Below, one piece after another: positions 26,124 through 36,900 of a DNA stretch of 64,000 nt. The DNA comes from Saprospiraceae bacterium. Its GTDB lineage: Bacteria; Bacteroidota; Bacteroidia; Chitinophagales; Saprospiraceae. Made by a program: the position numbers and the translations under genes. Within the stretch, counting starts at the first letter, position 1. Every line of letters begins with the position of its first letter. Below the pieces are notes generated by a model that had not been told where the DNA came from, ran no database searches, and saw only the letters and a list, made by a program, of their open reading frames with translations. Location: the NCBI GenBank assembly GCA_022841345.1, contig JALHRR010000018.1, positions 28,040 to 92,039 on the forward strand, in the 5' to 3' direction.

Positions 26124-28784
26124 ATGAGATATAGATTACTACTGCTCTTTATATTATTCAATCTCTTTGCCTTTACCCAAAGTCTGACTGCTCAGCAAAT
26201 CACAATTTTAGAAGGTCAAATTTTCTCTGCAAATCACAGTGAGCCTATTGCAGGCGCTCTGATTTTTACAGAAAATAATAAAGCAAATTATGCAGACGAA
26301 AAAGGTCATTTCAAACTGGAAGTACCCAGCGGAAAATTGCATCTGACGATTGAATTTCTGGGCTTTGAAAGTTATGAATATAAAAATCCCAATCTTGCTC
26401 CGGGGAAGTTTGACCTCGGAAAAATTGAATTAAAAGAAAAGCAAACATACCTGAAAGAAGTCCAGGTGAGCGCTTCACAACTACCATTCAGGAGTTCATT
26501 CGAAGGAACTAATTACTATATCAGTCCTAAGCTGCTCAAGGACATGCAGCCTGTTTCTACGGAAGAAGCCCTGAAAATAATCCCCGGCGTAAATATTCTC
26601 GGTGATATGGGTCTTTCAAATCGGCCGAATGTAAGTATTCGCGGATCATGGGGACGAAGATCTGAAAAGGTATTGATGATGGAAGACGGTTCACCCATAT
26701 CGCCTGCACCTTATACCGCACCGGGTGTTTACTACAATCCCATCAGCGATAGAATCGATGCAATCGAAGTATATACAGGAGCTGACATTCTGAAATATGG
26801 ACCGAATAATATGTTTGGAATCATCAATTATATTTCCCCCAAACCACCTCAACAACCCGGACTTCGCACCAAAATTGTGGGTGGTCAGAGAGGATTTTTT
26901 ACGGGATTATTATCCTATGGCGGAACATGGAATAAAGTAGGCACTTTGGTCGAGGCTGTATACAAAAGATTTGATGGATTTATTCAAAATTCATCTGTCG
27001 ATATGATCAATCTGAATGCCAAAATTTTTGCTGAATTGGCTGAAAATCAATCCCTGTATTTCAAGATCAGCGGACAGTTTGAGGATAATCAGGCCTCTTT
27101 GAGTTCCATCACTCCATTGACATTCAAATTAGATCCTACCCAAAACCCATTTGATGCAGACAGATTTACCATGCACAGATATGGTCTGGATATCATTCAC
27201 AAATGGCTGGCTGGATCAGATATGAGTTTGACTACTAAAATATTTGCTTCTGATTTTGCCAGAGACTGGTGGAGACAGACTACTGCTTTAATCCCTGCAG
27301 CAGATGTCAGAGGATATGTTGGTGAAAATATTTTTTCAGACAGATATTCTTACCTGGAAGGCCAAAGTTTCGGCGAAAATGACTTTGTCCGTGTAGGCAG
27401 AATCCGTAATGGCAGAGAATCCACGACGGATAGCCGCTGGCATTTTACCGTAGCAGGAGTTGAAGAGACTTTTCAGAAGGAGTGGAAAGGCTCTGACAAA
27501 TGGAGTAATAGTTTGGAAGCACAATTGAAATTACATTCAGAGACTTACAAAGACATGGTTCTAAATGCTGATTCAAGCAGATGGGCGAGAAGCGGAACAT
27601 TTACCACGGATCTTGCTTATACATTGCGTTCAATTTCCGGATATATCAGAGATCAATTTCAATGGAAACAATTTCATTTGACTCCCATCCTGCGATTTGA
27701 GCAGGTGTGGATGGACAGAACTGACAGGCTTGCCGGTTCGATGGACCCTAATGCCAGTGGCGAGGAATCTGCTTCAAGGGTAAACAGTTATAATATTCTC
27801 CAGCCCGGTTTGACATTGGCTTATCAGGTCAATCAGGTCAAAGTATTCGGTAGTGTGTATCGCGGTTACATAGCTCCATCCAAATATTTCGCATTTTTGG
27901 TGGAGAGGGATGGAGTATTGGTTCCACCGGATTTTGGCTACGCAAGTAATATTCAACCCGAAATCAGTCTTAACTCAGAAATTGGCATTCGCGGCGAATT
28001 ATTGGATGGCAGATTGAGCGGTCAGTTTGCATTATTTAACAATCGAATCCGCAATTTTTATCTCGCTGGCTGGAATGAGTATTTTGATAAACTCGGAGTT
28101 ATTAATATCCGGGGACTGGAAGCTTCGCTGAGATTTGATCTTTTGCCTAAGTTAAGTGAACACAAAATCAGCGTTCAACCAAATATCACATTGCTGCAGA
28201 CAGGGATCATCAGCGGAGAAATGATTGACAGACATCTATTTACCCAGGTAGTTCACAATACTGCCACCCGGAATGAATTTATTGAAAAAGTAAATGCTAA
28301 TCCTGCCGGGTATCAGGTATATATCAGAAATGGACAGGGCGCAGAGCAGTTACTGAACCGCCCCATCACGGAAGCAGATCTTTCTCAAATCAGCAGAACA
28401 GTTTACAAATTCGGGGAAGGCGGTATTGAAGATGGAGTAGCACCTTATTCACCGGCAGTGGCTTTTTTCATGAATGTTTCTTATTCATTCAGAAAATTCA
28501 CATTTGGCCTCAGCTACAATCGCATTGGAGCACAATATGCAGAATTTGCCAATTTTAGCAACGAATCCTCTGATGGCGCCATTGGCAAAATTCCTGCTTA
28601 TCACACTTTCGATTTCAACATCAACTACGATTTCATACTTGCAAAAACCCGTTGTTCCGTATTCATAGTTGGCAAAAACATAGGCAATGACATTTTTCTG
28701 GCCTCCCGGCTCAATCGCGGCCAGTCAGGTATCATGCCGGGGGGATTCAGACAGGTTAATGCAGGGGTTAATATGGTGTTTTGA
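26124..28784 (+). CDS. TonB-dependent receptor, FecA-like
   Basis: 886 residues. Signal peptide ending near LTAQQ, then a carboxypeptidase-D-like domain (EGQIFSANHSEPIAGALIF, ~30-110), a plug domain containing SIRGSWGRRSEKVLMMEDG, SPAPYTAPGVYYNP and GADILKYGPNNMFGIINYI, and a long barrel ending in ...NAGVNMVF. The plug phrases are characteristic of FecA (ferric dicitrate receptor)-like proteins in Bacteroidota. No fecR/fecI-type regulators adjoin it, so regulation by cell-surface signalling is not supported. It is isolated between two long direct intergenic repeats, which is unusual for a TonB receptor. Confidence 0.92.
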   Translation: MRYRLLLLFILFNLFAFTQSLTAQQITILEGQIFSANHSEPIAGALIFTENNKANYADEKGHFKLEVPSGKLHLTIEFLGFESYEYKNPNLAPGKFDLGKIELKEKQTYLKEVQVSASQLPFRSSFEGTNYYISPKLLKDMQPVSTEEALKIIPGVNILGDMGLSNRPNVSIRGSWGRRSEKVLMMEDGSPISPAPYTAPGVYYNPISDRIDAIEVYTGADILKYGPNNMFGIINYISPKPPQQPGLRTKIVGGQRGFFTGLLSYGGTWNKVGTLVEAVYKRFDGFIQNSSVDMINLNAKIFAELAENQSLYFKISGQFEDNQASLSSITPLTFKLDPTQNPFDADRFTMHRYGLDIIHKWLAGSDMSLTTKIFASDFARDWWRQTTALIPAADVRGYVGENIFSDRYSYLEGQSFGENDFVRVGRIRNGRESTTDSRWHFTVAGVEETFQKEWKGSDKWSNSLEAQLKLHSETYKDMVLNADSSRWARSGTFTTDLAYTLRSISGYIRDQFQWKQFHLTPILRFEQVWMDRTDRLAGSMDPNASGEESASRVNSYNILQPGLTLAYQVNQVKVFGSVYRGYIAPSKYFAFLVERDGVLVPPDFGYASNIQPEISLNSEIGIRGELLDGRLSGQFALFNNRIRNFYLAGWNEYFDKLGVINIRGLEASLRFDLLPKLSEHKISVQPNITLLQTGIISGEMIDRHLFTQVVHNTATRNEFIEKVNANPAGYQVYIRNGQGAEQLLNRPITEADLSQISRTVYKFGEGGIEDGVAPYSPAVAFFMNVSYSFRKFTFGLSYNRIGAQYAEFANFSNESSDGAIGKIPAYHTFDFNINYDFILAKTRCSVFIVGKNIGNDIFLASRLNRGQSGIMPGGFRQVNAGVNMVF

Positions 28785-29356
28785 GTTAAAGCGCAATTAC
28801 TACCGCTTAAAACAGCTCTCCCCTTTCAGCTTCTTACAAGCTTTTGTTGCAGCCCCGGTGACGCCATGCTGCGCTGCGCTTGCAAGGTGACATCCTTTGC
28901 CTTCGGCAAATGGTGATGCCTCCTGAATAAATTGTTTGCGAAGCAAGCAATTTATTCAGGAGGTGACAGCTAGCGCAAACTACAGGCAGGCAATTCCCCT
29001 GCTTTCACTTTGTCAGATCCGATAGTCATTTCATGAATTTACAATTCATGGATGACAAATTCACTTCTATACACGAAATGGCTGCTTCACTCATAATTCA
29101 TCACTCATCATTCATAACTCCCACCTCCGATGGTCGAAGTCTATGACTTCGATCCCATATTTTATGAATTTGCAATTCATCCACGACACATTCACTTCAT
29201 GACTCAAAAATGGCTGTTTACGATTAACCGATTCCCTGCAGCTCTGCCACCCAATGCTTCCCGTAGCTTCCAGATATGGCACCCACACTCACACACTTCT
29301 CAGCAAATTTGAACTTCTAAGGTCGTAGCTGAAAGCTACTCTGAGCAACATGTGCA
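28785..29356. repeat. right direct repeat and hairpin array flanking the FecA-like gene
   Basis: No gene. The same architecture as 25437-25870: GGTGACGCC, GGTGACATCC, TGGTGATGCC and GGTGACAGC linkers with stems TTTGCC/GGCAAA (28896-28910) and a 14-bp perfect stem (28921-28934 with 28948-28961). That stem occupies the position of the 13-bp stem in the left copy but has a different sequence; both have 13-base loops and both are followed by GGTGACAGCTAGCGCAAA. 29150-29350 repeats 25640-25870. Confidence 0.75.
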
Positions 29357-29986
29357 CTAAAACTCCATTTCCAGCTGATGAAAATTTTTGTCCCATCGGA
29401 ATGTCATACGGTGGTGGGCGGTTCTTCCATGTAGAGCAATGGCCCGGACATGTTCTCTGGTAGGATATCCTTTGTTACTCAGCCAGCCATAATATGGAAA
29501 TTCATGATGAAGGTTTTCCATCCATTCGTCCCGGTAAGTCTTAGCCAGAATGGAAGCTGCTGCTATAGAGGCCATTTTGCCATCGCCTTTAATCAGACAA
29601 GTGTAGGGTATGTCCTGATAAGGTTTGAATCTGTTTCCGTCGATTAGAAGGCAGGCGGGGCGAAGAGATAATTGATCCACAGCTCTGTGCATAGCCAGGA
29701 ATGAGGCCTGCAGAATATTGATCTCATCAATTTCCGCAGCTGTGCAGGTGGCAACCCCATAGCAAATTGCTTTTTCCAAAATCTGCTCTCTGAGCTCAAA
29801 TCTTTGTTCTCTGCTAAGTTTTTTGGAGTCATTGAGTCCTTCAATGGGATTCGCAGGATCCAGTATCACCGCTGCGGCAAATACCGGGCCTGAAAGACAA
29901 CCTCTGCCTGCTTCATCCAATCCTGCTTCAATTCGATTTTCTTCCAAAAACAAAGCCAGTGGAACAAAATCATTCTTCGAGTACAT
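29357..29986 (-). CDS. rnhB: ribonuclease HII
   Basis: 209 residues from the ATG at 29986 (MYSKND); earlier in-frame ATGs (30025, 30064) would overlap the OmpA-family gene deeply and add residues foreign to the family. RNase HII cleaves the RNA strand of RNA-DNA hybrids and removes single ribonucleotides. The catalytic acidic residues are visible in AGLDEAGRGCLSGPV (first Asp-Glu), LLIDGN (third) and the later Asp in the KTYRDE region; LNDSKKL is the conserved substrate-binding block. The start overlaps the OmpA gene stop by 17 bases. Confidence 0.93.
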   Translation of the reverse strand: MYSKNDFVPLALFLEENRIEAGLDEAGRGCLSGPVFAAAVILDPANPIEGLNDSKKLSREQRFELREQILEKAICYGVATCTAAEIDEINILQASFLAMHRAVDQLSLRPACLLIDGNRFKPYQDIPYTCLIKGDGKMASIAAASILAKTYRDEWMENLHHEFPYYGWLSNKGYPTREHVRAIALHGRTAHHRMTFRWDKNFHQLEMEF

Positions 29987-31088
29987 GGATTTCGACTCTT
30001 CGGTTTTGTCTTCTGCCTTTTTCATTATTATTGGAAGCGATGGGTTGCCTGCTGCCATATCCACTATGTGTTAATCTTCTTTCTTTAATACCGGCTTCTA
30101 TTAGATATTCTACCACTTCTCTGGCCCTCTCCCGGGATAACTTTTCATTGTAACTTTCATTGCCCTGAGAATCAGTATGACCTCTGATTTCAATTTTTAA
30201 ATCCTTATTGTCTTCCATGATTACAATTAGCTGATCCAATTCTTCAAATGATCTTGGAAGTAATTCCGCCTTATCTGTCTCAAAATAAATGTAATGCAAG
30301 GTAATAATATTGCCTTTTTCAAAACTGGCTTTTTGAATGTCATTTTCTTTAGGTGGCACAGGTATGATCGGATGCAATTTCCTGACTGAAATATCATCAA
30401 AATAATAATATGCGAAAGTAAGGGGATCATCCGAGACCATTCTGATGTGTGTAAGGCTATCAGGCATGAAATTGCCTATCATAATGTAATCTGCCTCATT
30501 TTTTGCTACAAAGGAACCGCTTACTTTTTCCCAGTACTCATCACAATGCAGAACGTATTCAGAATTGACCTGAGGTTTGAAAAATAGGAGAGCATCGCTC
30601 TGAACATCATAAAATCGATTACTGAAGTACACTCCAATATTATTGATCTCATAGGAGCGGGGCAAATGCCGCACCCAAAAATCTACCTGATATCTTTGGC
30701 CGGGGACAAGTGCTTCCATCAATTGTATTTGGGCATATTCCCGACAATGAGGCTTGCCTCCCAAACAGCCATACATCGTCAAACCGATCATTCCTTTTCC
30801 GGATTTTGGCTCCACTTTTCCAAATCCTTTTTGCGCCCAATTGTGAGGGACCTGAATTTTAGGGCCATATGCGTCAGGAGATGCACCTGTGGGGGAACTC
30901 CAGTATTTGAGTGCTTCCGTGAAGTCTTTGCCAAGGTTAAACCAGTTTTTGGGAATGCGATCTGAAAATATTTCGAAACCCGGATTAGGAACCAAATTGG
31001 GTAACGTATCCTGAGCAGTGATTGAAAAATGACTGTACAGAATAAAGTGAGTAAATAAAACGGCTCTTGTAAAAACTTCTCCGGCCAT
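29970..31088 (-). CDS. OmpA-family peptidoglycan-associated outer-membrane protein
   Basis: 372 residues from the ATG at 31088. A TTG at 31112 also opens the frame but coincides with the promoter box, so the ATG is preferred. Signal peptide ending in SITAQ; the N-terminal ~220 residues form a jelly-roll, carbohydrate-binding-like domain (NLVPNPGFEIF start, ...FDDISVRKL end). The C-terminal ~120 residues are an OmpA domain with IYFETDKAELLP, IRGHTDSQGNESYNEKLS and the peptidoglycan-binding NRRVEI. It probably tethers the outer membrane to peptidoglycan. Confidence 0.9.
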   Translation of the reverse strand: MAGEVFTRAVLFTHFILYSHFSITAQDTLPNLVPNPGFEIFSDRIPKNWFNLGKDFTEALKYWSSPTGASPDAYGPKIQVPHNWAQKGFGKVEPKSGKGMIGLTMYGCLGGKPHCREYAQIQLMEALVPGQRYQVDFWVRHLPRSYEINNIGVYFSNRFYDVQSDALLFFKPQVNSEYVLHCDEYWEKVSGSFVAKNEADYIMIGNFMPDSLTHIRMVSDDPLTFAYYYFDDISVRKLHPIIPVPPKENDIQKASFEKGNIITLHYIYFETDKAELLPRSFEELDQLIVIMEDNKDLKIEIRGHTDSQGNESYNEKLSRERAREVVEYLIEAGIKERRLTHSGYGSRQPIASNNNEKGRRQNRRVEIHVLEE

Positions 31089-31109
31089 ATTAATGATCTG
31101 CAAAACATT

Positions 31110-31117
31110 CAAATATA
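31110..31117 (-). promoter_or_regulatory. -7 element (TATATTTG) of the OmpA-family gene
   Basis: The plus strand reads CAAATATA, 22 bases ahead of the ATG at 31088. It excludes the TTG at 31112 as the real start. Confidence 0.6.
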
Positions 31118-31364
31118 ACGAAATCAGTTACTAATAGTCTGATAAGCTCCAAAAATTAACAAGTTTTGCGCACAATTAAGTTGCATAAGGTACTTATTTA
31201 GATTGATTTTACTTATGTAATTGAAAATGAATTGTTTATTGGGAGAAATAATCGATCATGAATTCCAATTTCTCTCAGATTTATGGGCTACAGTTTCTAT
31301 ATGTTTTTCTTTTATAAATGAAAAGAAAATGCTGGCCGGGCTGAGTGTCACTTATTGGAAAGAA

Positions 31365-31396
31365 TTGCATTTATAGAGGACATTTGCTTACTTTTG
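31365..31396 (+). promoter_or_regulatory. promoter of the aldehyde dehydrogenase gene
   Basis: TTG at 31365-31367 and TACTTTTG at 31389-31396, separated by 21 bases: the standard Bacteroidota arrangement, ahead of the ATG at 31415. The rest of the 31089-31364 gap holds nothing recognised. Confidence 0.7.
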
Positions 31397-31414
31397 CACC
31401 TCAAATAAAAAATC

Positions 31415-32941
31415 ATGCAAAAAGACTTTTTAGATACACTCGGCTTGCAGGCTAAAAATGCAGGTACGGGAACCGGATTAGAAATGATGGATTCTGCAAA
31501 ATGGATAGATTCTTACTCACCGGTAGATGGCACAATCATCGGTTCTGTCAGCCAGACTACACAGGAACAGTACGAAACTGTAGTGTCAAAAGCTCAGGAA
31601 GCTGCAGAATACTGGCGCAATATTCCCGCACCCAAAAGAGGAGAAATCGTTCGTCAGTATGGGGATAAACTTAGAAATTATAAAGAGGCGCTGGGTAAAC
31701 TTGTTTCTTATGAAATGGGAAAAAGCCTGCAGGAAGGATATGGAGAAGTTCAGGAAATGATTGATATCTGTGATTTTGCAGTAGGTCTTTCCCGTCAATT
31801 ATATGGACTTACGATGCATTCTGAGCGTTCGCAGCATAGAATGTATGAGCAGTGGCATCCGCTGGGAATCGTCGGCATTATCTCAGCTTTTAATTTTCCG
31901 GTTGCAGTATGGTCATGGAATAGCATGATTGCTATGGTTTGCGGAGATGTCTGTATCTGGAAGGCTTCAGAAAAAACGCCATTGTGTTCTGTAGCTTGTC
32001 ACAATATCTGGAAGGAAGTTGCAGCTGAAAATAATTTGCCGGAAGGAATATCTGCCATCATCAATGGTGATTATAAAGTCGGTGAATGGATGACAAATGA
32101 TCATAGAATTCCACTGATTTCAGCAACAGGAAGTACAAGAATGGGTAAGATTGTCGGAGCAGCAGTAGCCGGAAGATTGGGCAGGAGTTTGCTGGAATTG
32201 GGAGGTAACAATGCCATAGTCATCACGCCGAATGCAGATCTGAATTCAGTGCTTATCGGCGCTGTTTTTGGAGCGGTAGGAACAGCAGGGCAACGTTGCA
32301 CCAGCACCAGAAGACTGATCATTCATGAGTCGATTTATGAAGAAGTAAAAAACAAACTGGCAAAGGCTTATACTCAACTGAGAATCGGAAATCCTCTGGA
32401 TACTTCTATTCATGTAGGTCCGCTCATAGACAAGCAGGCAGTCGAAGCATACTCTAATGCAATTAACGAAGCGAAGTCTCAGGGCTGTAAAATTCTGGTC
32501 GAAGCCGGAGTCCTTGAAGGACCTGACTATGAAAGCGGATGCTATGTAAAACCTTGTATCATCGAAGCAGAGAATCATCTCCCAATCGTGCAAAAGGAGA
32601 CATTTGCACCGATTCTGTATATCATGAAATACAGCGATTTGAAGGATGCTTTGGCACAACAAAATGGCGTTCCTCAGGGACTTTCTTCTGCTATCATGAC
32701 AGACAGTATTCGTGAAGCGGAATATTTCCTGTCTGCCAATGGTTCAGATTGTGGTATCGCAAATGTCAATATCGGTACCAGTGGAGCTGAGATTGGTGGG
32801 GCATTTGGCGGTGAAAAGGAAACCGGTGGAGGTCGTGAAAGCGGATCTGATGCCTGGAAAGCTTATATGCGCAGACAAACAAATACTATCAATTATGGAA
32901 TGAGTTTGCCATTGGCTCAGGGAATTAAATTTGAGTTGTAG
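31415..32941 (+). CDS. ALDH7-type aldehyde dehydrogenase (L-aminoadipate-semialdehyde-like)
   Basis: 508 residues. NAD-dependent oxidation of an aldehyde to the acid. Catalytic Cys295 in GQRCTSTRR and general base Glu261 in LELGGNNA are in place; the NAD-binding ISAFNFPVAVWSWN and ATGSTRMG motifs are typical. The ending GGAFGGEKETGGGRESGSD and overall sequence match the ALDH7A1/antiquitin group, which oxidises alpha-aminoadipate semialdehyde in lysine breakdown; the substrate here is inferred from that group. Monocistronic, with a clear promoter and terminator. Confidence 0.9.
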   Translation: MQKDFLDTLGLQAKNAGTGTGLEMMDSAKWIDSYSPVDGTIIGSVSQTTQEQYETVVSKAQEAAEYWRNIPAPKRGEIVRQYGDKLRNYKEALGKLVSYEMGKSLQEGYGEVQEMIDICDFAVGLSRQLYGLTMHSERSQHRMYEQWHPLGIVGIISAFNFPVAVWSWNSMIAMVCGDVCIWKASEKTPLCSVACHNIWKEVAAENNLPEGISAIINGDYKVGEWMTNDHRIPLISATGSTRMGKIVGAAVAGRLGRSLLELGGNNAIVITPNADLNSVLIGAVFGAVGTAGQRCTSTRRLIIHESIYEEVKNKLAKAYTQLRIGNPLDTSIHVGPLIDKQAVEAYSNAINEAKSQGCKILVEAGVLEGPDYESGCYVKPCIIEAENHLPIVQKETFAPILYIMKYSDLKDALAQQNGVPQGLSSAIMTDSIREAEYFLSANGSDCGIANVNIGTSGAEIGGAFGGEKETGGGRESGSDAWKAYMRRQTNTINYGMSLPLAQGIKFEL

Positions 32942-33921
32942 TCTCTATAGCTCTCAAGTTAAAAAAATTCAAAGGCCTCTTCTGAAGTGATTCAGGAGAG
33001 GCTTTTTCTTTAAGTGATTTAATTTTTTAAGACTTTCAGTTTTAAAAAAAATGTCATTAACAACAACATCTGAGGACTGACAAACAAATAGCTCCAAGAG
33101 AGTAAATAAAAAGAGCTTTAAAAAATAAAAATTGCTTGAGAAATGATGTGTACGTGGTTTTTGTTGTGTGCCATATGTTCAAGCTTCTTGTACTTTTGTC
33201 TTGATACAAAAGTACCAAAAAATCAAGGTTCATTCTATCAAGGTAATATAGAGTAGCCTCGCACCGGCGTTCGGCGGGGCTCTCTTGCTGCTCGGTTCGC
33301 TTCCTTGTAAAGTACGTTTAGTACTTTCCTGCGTCACTCATACTCAGCGCATGCAAAGCCGCTCGCTAACTTTATGAGTTTCTCAAGCAGAAAATATGTA
33401 TTGAAAATTTATTCATGAGATGGTCGAAGCTTATTCTTTGGCTCGTCTTCTGTGCCTGCTTGCTTGTCGTCAAATTCAGATTGACAACTGTGTTACCAGC
33501 AGCTTGAAAACTACGAAAATTTTAAAAGGCCGGATTGAACAGCCAATACAGTCGGTCTAGCCTGGATTAATTTTTAACTTTTAAATACCATGACATCTAA
33601 ATTGCTGTATTAGCATAGTTTACAAAGAGAGAATTTTAATAAATTAACATAAATATTTATATGTAAGCATAGCATATATGTATATATGTTAATATATTAG
33701 CGCAAGAAATAAGATAAGCTCCATTAAATCCTGAAATCAGGCTCACCGGCCATTGAATGGATTTAGTAGCGCTTGACTAAGGAATGTCTCTTTAAGAAAA
33801 CTATAAATTCAAGCAATTGAATACTCATACCGCACTGTTACAGGTGGTACTGCACTCATGGTGTAGTATTTCATCATGTATTCGTAAGATCGGCAATCTG
33901 CCCTGGAATTGCCGGCCCCGG
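32942..33921. repeat. long intergenic region with family 2 repeat copy B
   Basis: After the ALDH terminator, 33175-33545 is a copy of the 11.98-12.27 kb repeat: stem GTACTTTTGT/ACAAAAGTAC (about 33190-33215), CCAAAAAATCAAGG, GCGCATGCAAAGCCGCTCGC, TCTGTGCCTGCTTGCTTGTCG and AGCAGCTTGAAAA. An extra GTAAAGTACGTTTAGTACTTTCC palindrome-like piece is inserted at ~33316. 33640-33720 is very AT-rich (ATATATGTATATAT). No gene before the giant ORF. Confidence 0.65.
32975..33007 (+). terminator. Rho-independent terminator of the ALDH gene
   Basis: GCCTCT..CTGAA and TTCAG..AGAGGC arms with a GTGA loop, followed by TTTTTC; it starts about 35 bases after the stop codon. Confidence 0.85.
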
Positions 33922-36900
33922 ATGATTCCATTGTCGTTCCTTCTGCATTCACTTATCTTTATCACTTCTGTGAATGCAGCATATGTTGAAGGCGACAGCA
34001 TAACAGATCCTTTTCAATATTTCAAAGACAAACTTTATTTTGAACCGAATGCAGGAATTTGGGATTCTGATATTCGGTATCAAATGTCAGGCCCCGGCAA
34101 GCTAATCAGATTCAAAGACTCCGCCATAATATTTACCATTTACGAATCTCCCGGAGCAGGAAACAAGACATCAAGTTCAGAATCCAGTCCTGATTACAAA
34201 ACATATGTCGAATCTTCTCTTGCACACTTGCGCAGCAGATATGAATCGCAGTCTTCATCCATCTCTCCCGAAGATGAACTCAATGGCCATACATTTCAAC
34301 TTGCATGGAAGGATGCTCAGCATAGCGGGGGATGGGAAACTTTGCGACCTTATCCGGATGTATTTAACCGATACCGCCCGGACAAGCAATCACCTTCATG
34401 TCCTGCATATGCAGAACTTTGGAAAATGGGCTTGTACAATGGCATAGATATCCGCTATTATTCTTCAGAATCGGGGGATCTTGAATACGATTATGTACTG
34501 AAGGCCGGTGCAGATTGGCGCCAAATCATGATGATGTATGAGGGAATTGGCGGCATGAGTGTGCTTCCTTCAGGAGAACTTTCACTGGAAACGTCCCTTG
34601 GTACAGTTACTGTTGGAACCCCCTTTGTATATCAGGTTATTGATGGAATTAAAAAGCAAATCCCATGTACATATAAGATTCATCCTGATGGAGCAATAGG
34701 ATTTGAGATGAATGATCAGGATATTGACCCATCTGAAATGCTGATTATCGATCCAGTTGCGATCAAATGGTCCACCTATTTTGGAGGGACGGACAATGAT
34801 GTAGTAGTAAATATTCAGGAAGATGACAGATTTATTTATGTCCTCTTTGGCACGCTAAGTCTTGATTTTCCCACTACGCCCGGAGCTTTCCAGACTTCAT
34901 TGGCAGGTAATCAGGACCTGGCTGTGGCTTGTTTTACGCAGGATGGGCAGAGATTATGGTCTACCTATATTGGCGGTTCAGAATTTGAATCAGCTAATTT
35001 GATGATTGTAGATGAAAGCTATGTATATATTTTGGGTGAATCCAGTTCTTCTGATTTCCCGGTAAGTCCCGGAGCTTTCCAGACGGATTTGCCGGGTTTC
35101 TCTAACCTGATTCTGACAAAGCTCAATAAATTCAACGGACTCAGAGATTGGAGTACCTATCTGGGGGGTGATGCATTTGAGTTTGGAGGAACATTATTAC
35201 AGGATGAATCAAACCTTTTCATATTTGCATATTCAGGCTCTCAGGATTTTCCCACGACACCCGGAGCCTTGCAGGAAACTCCCACCGGACTTTCTGAAAA
35301 TCCGGTTTTGGCAAGTATAAGCAAAGAGAGCGGGTTTCCGGTTTGGTCCACTTATTTTGGGACGACAGAGCCTATATTTAGTTTGGTATTTATTGCTGAT
35401 GCCCTGATAGATGACTCGCAATTGGTGGTGAGTGGATCAGCACCTGAGGGCTTACCTGTAAGTTCAGACGCACTAGCTCCTGACAATTCAGGGGTATTTG
35501 GCGGTTTTTGGGGAACATTTGATAAAAATACAGGTGCATTGACTTATTCATCTTTTTTACAGGATGCAGGAGAATATACACTCAATCAAATCGTGGCGAC
35601 TCAGGATTCTTATATTTTTTATGGGGAAACGGATGCTCAATTTGTACCGGAGCCTGGAGCTTTTCAGCCCGGTTTTGGCGGTGGAAGTTCAGATCTGTTA
35701 TTGACCTCTGTTGATAAATCAAGCAAACAAATTAAGTGGTCAACATTTCTTGGAGGATCATCCGAAGAATCCATGTCATTTTCATTTCATTCTTTAAGAA
35801 CACTGGTATATGATGGAGAAAATGTAATGCTGGCCGCCAAAACCGGATCTGCAAATTTTCCAACTTCCCCAGGTGCATTTCAGGAAGAAACAGGTTTTCC
35901 TCCCGGACAAAAGTTCATTTTGGCTTCTTATTTGGCTGCAAGTGGTCAGCAAAACTGGAGCACCTTTTATTCCAATCAAAATATACCCGGAGATGACGAT
36001 CTGATTATGATTGCATTGGAAGAGAATCATCTTTACACTGTAAGCCGTACTCAAAGCAAGGAATTATTCCCTTCTGCACATGCAGTCCAGGCTTTTCCTG
36101 CTGGAGTATATGATCTGTTTATCAGTTCAGTCAATCCGGAAAATGGCTTTCCTGAGTGTGCTTCTTACTTTGGTGGAAGAGGCAATGAATCATTTGTCCC
36201 ATTTGTTTTTGTACAGGGCGATTTGGTAATATCGGGCAATACACAATCTGATGATTTACCTGTCTCGGTCAATGCATTGATCAACCGGAAACCCAATGAC
36301 ACAGATATCGGATTTATCACGAGATTCACTCCCTGTTGCTCAGGTACAGTGATCAACTCTATCACTCCTGATGAACAGGAAGTATGTCGGGGTGGTACGC
36401 CGCAGTTGTTAGAGGGCTCAGTCGCAATTTTCGACAGGGGAACCACAGACCTTTTGAGAAATGGTGTCCTTTATCGCCAGGATGGAAGTGCAAGACCGGG
36501 ACAATATCAATGGCAAATTAGTGCTGACCTGATCATCTGGACAAATATTCCGGGGGCAACTGAACAAAATTTTCAGGCAGAAATTACTGAAGAAGATCGC
36601 TGGTACAGAAGGGTGATTGGATGTGACACTTCTATGGTAGTAAGAATTATTTCCCGAAATGTAAATGCTCCAATAGTAGATCCCGGAGGACCATTCATCC
36701 ATTGCCCCAATATTCCATTCTTAGCGGGAGGAACTCCTACGGTGAGCGGAGCCAATGGAGTATTCAGTATTCAATGGCAACCTTCCATACTATTTAATGA
36801 TGCCGAGATAAGTAATCCATTATTGAGTATTTCAGAAAATGTAGTTCTTTCTGTCGAAGTGATTGATCAGGAGAATTGCAGAGTAGTAAAAAGTGTACCC

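Noticed and set aside
33817..33921. Longer start (TTG at 33817) for the giant protein
   Set aside because: The added 35 residues put a non-signal sequence ahead of a normal signal peptide; the ATG at 33922 is better.
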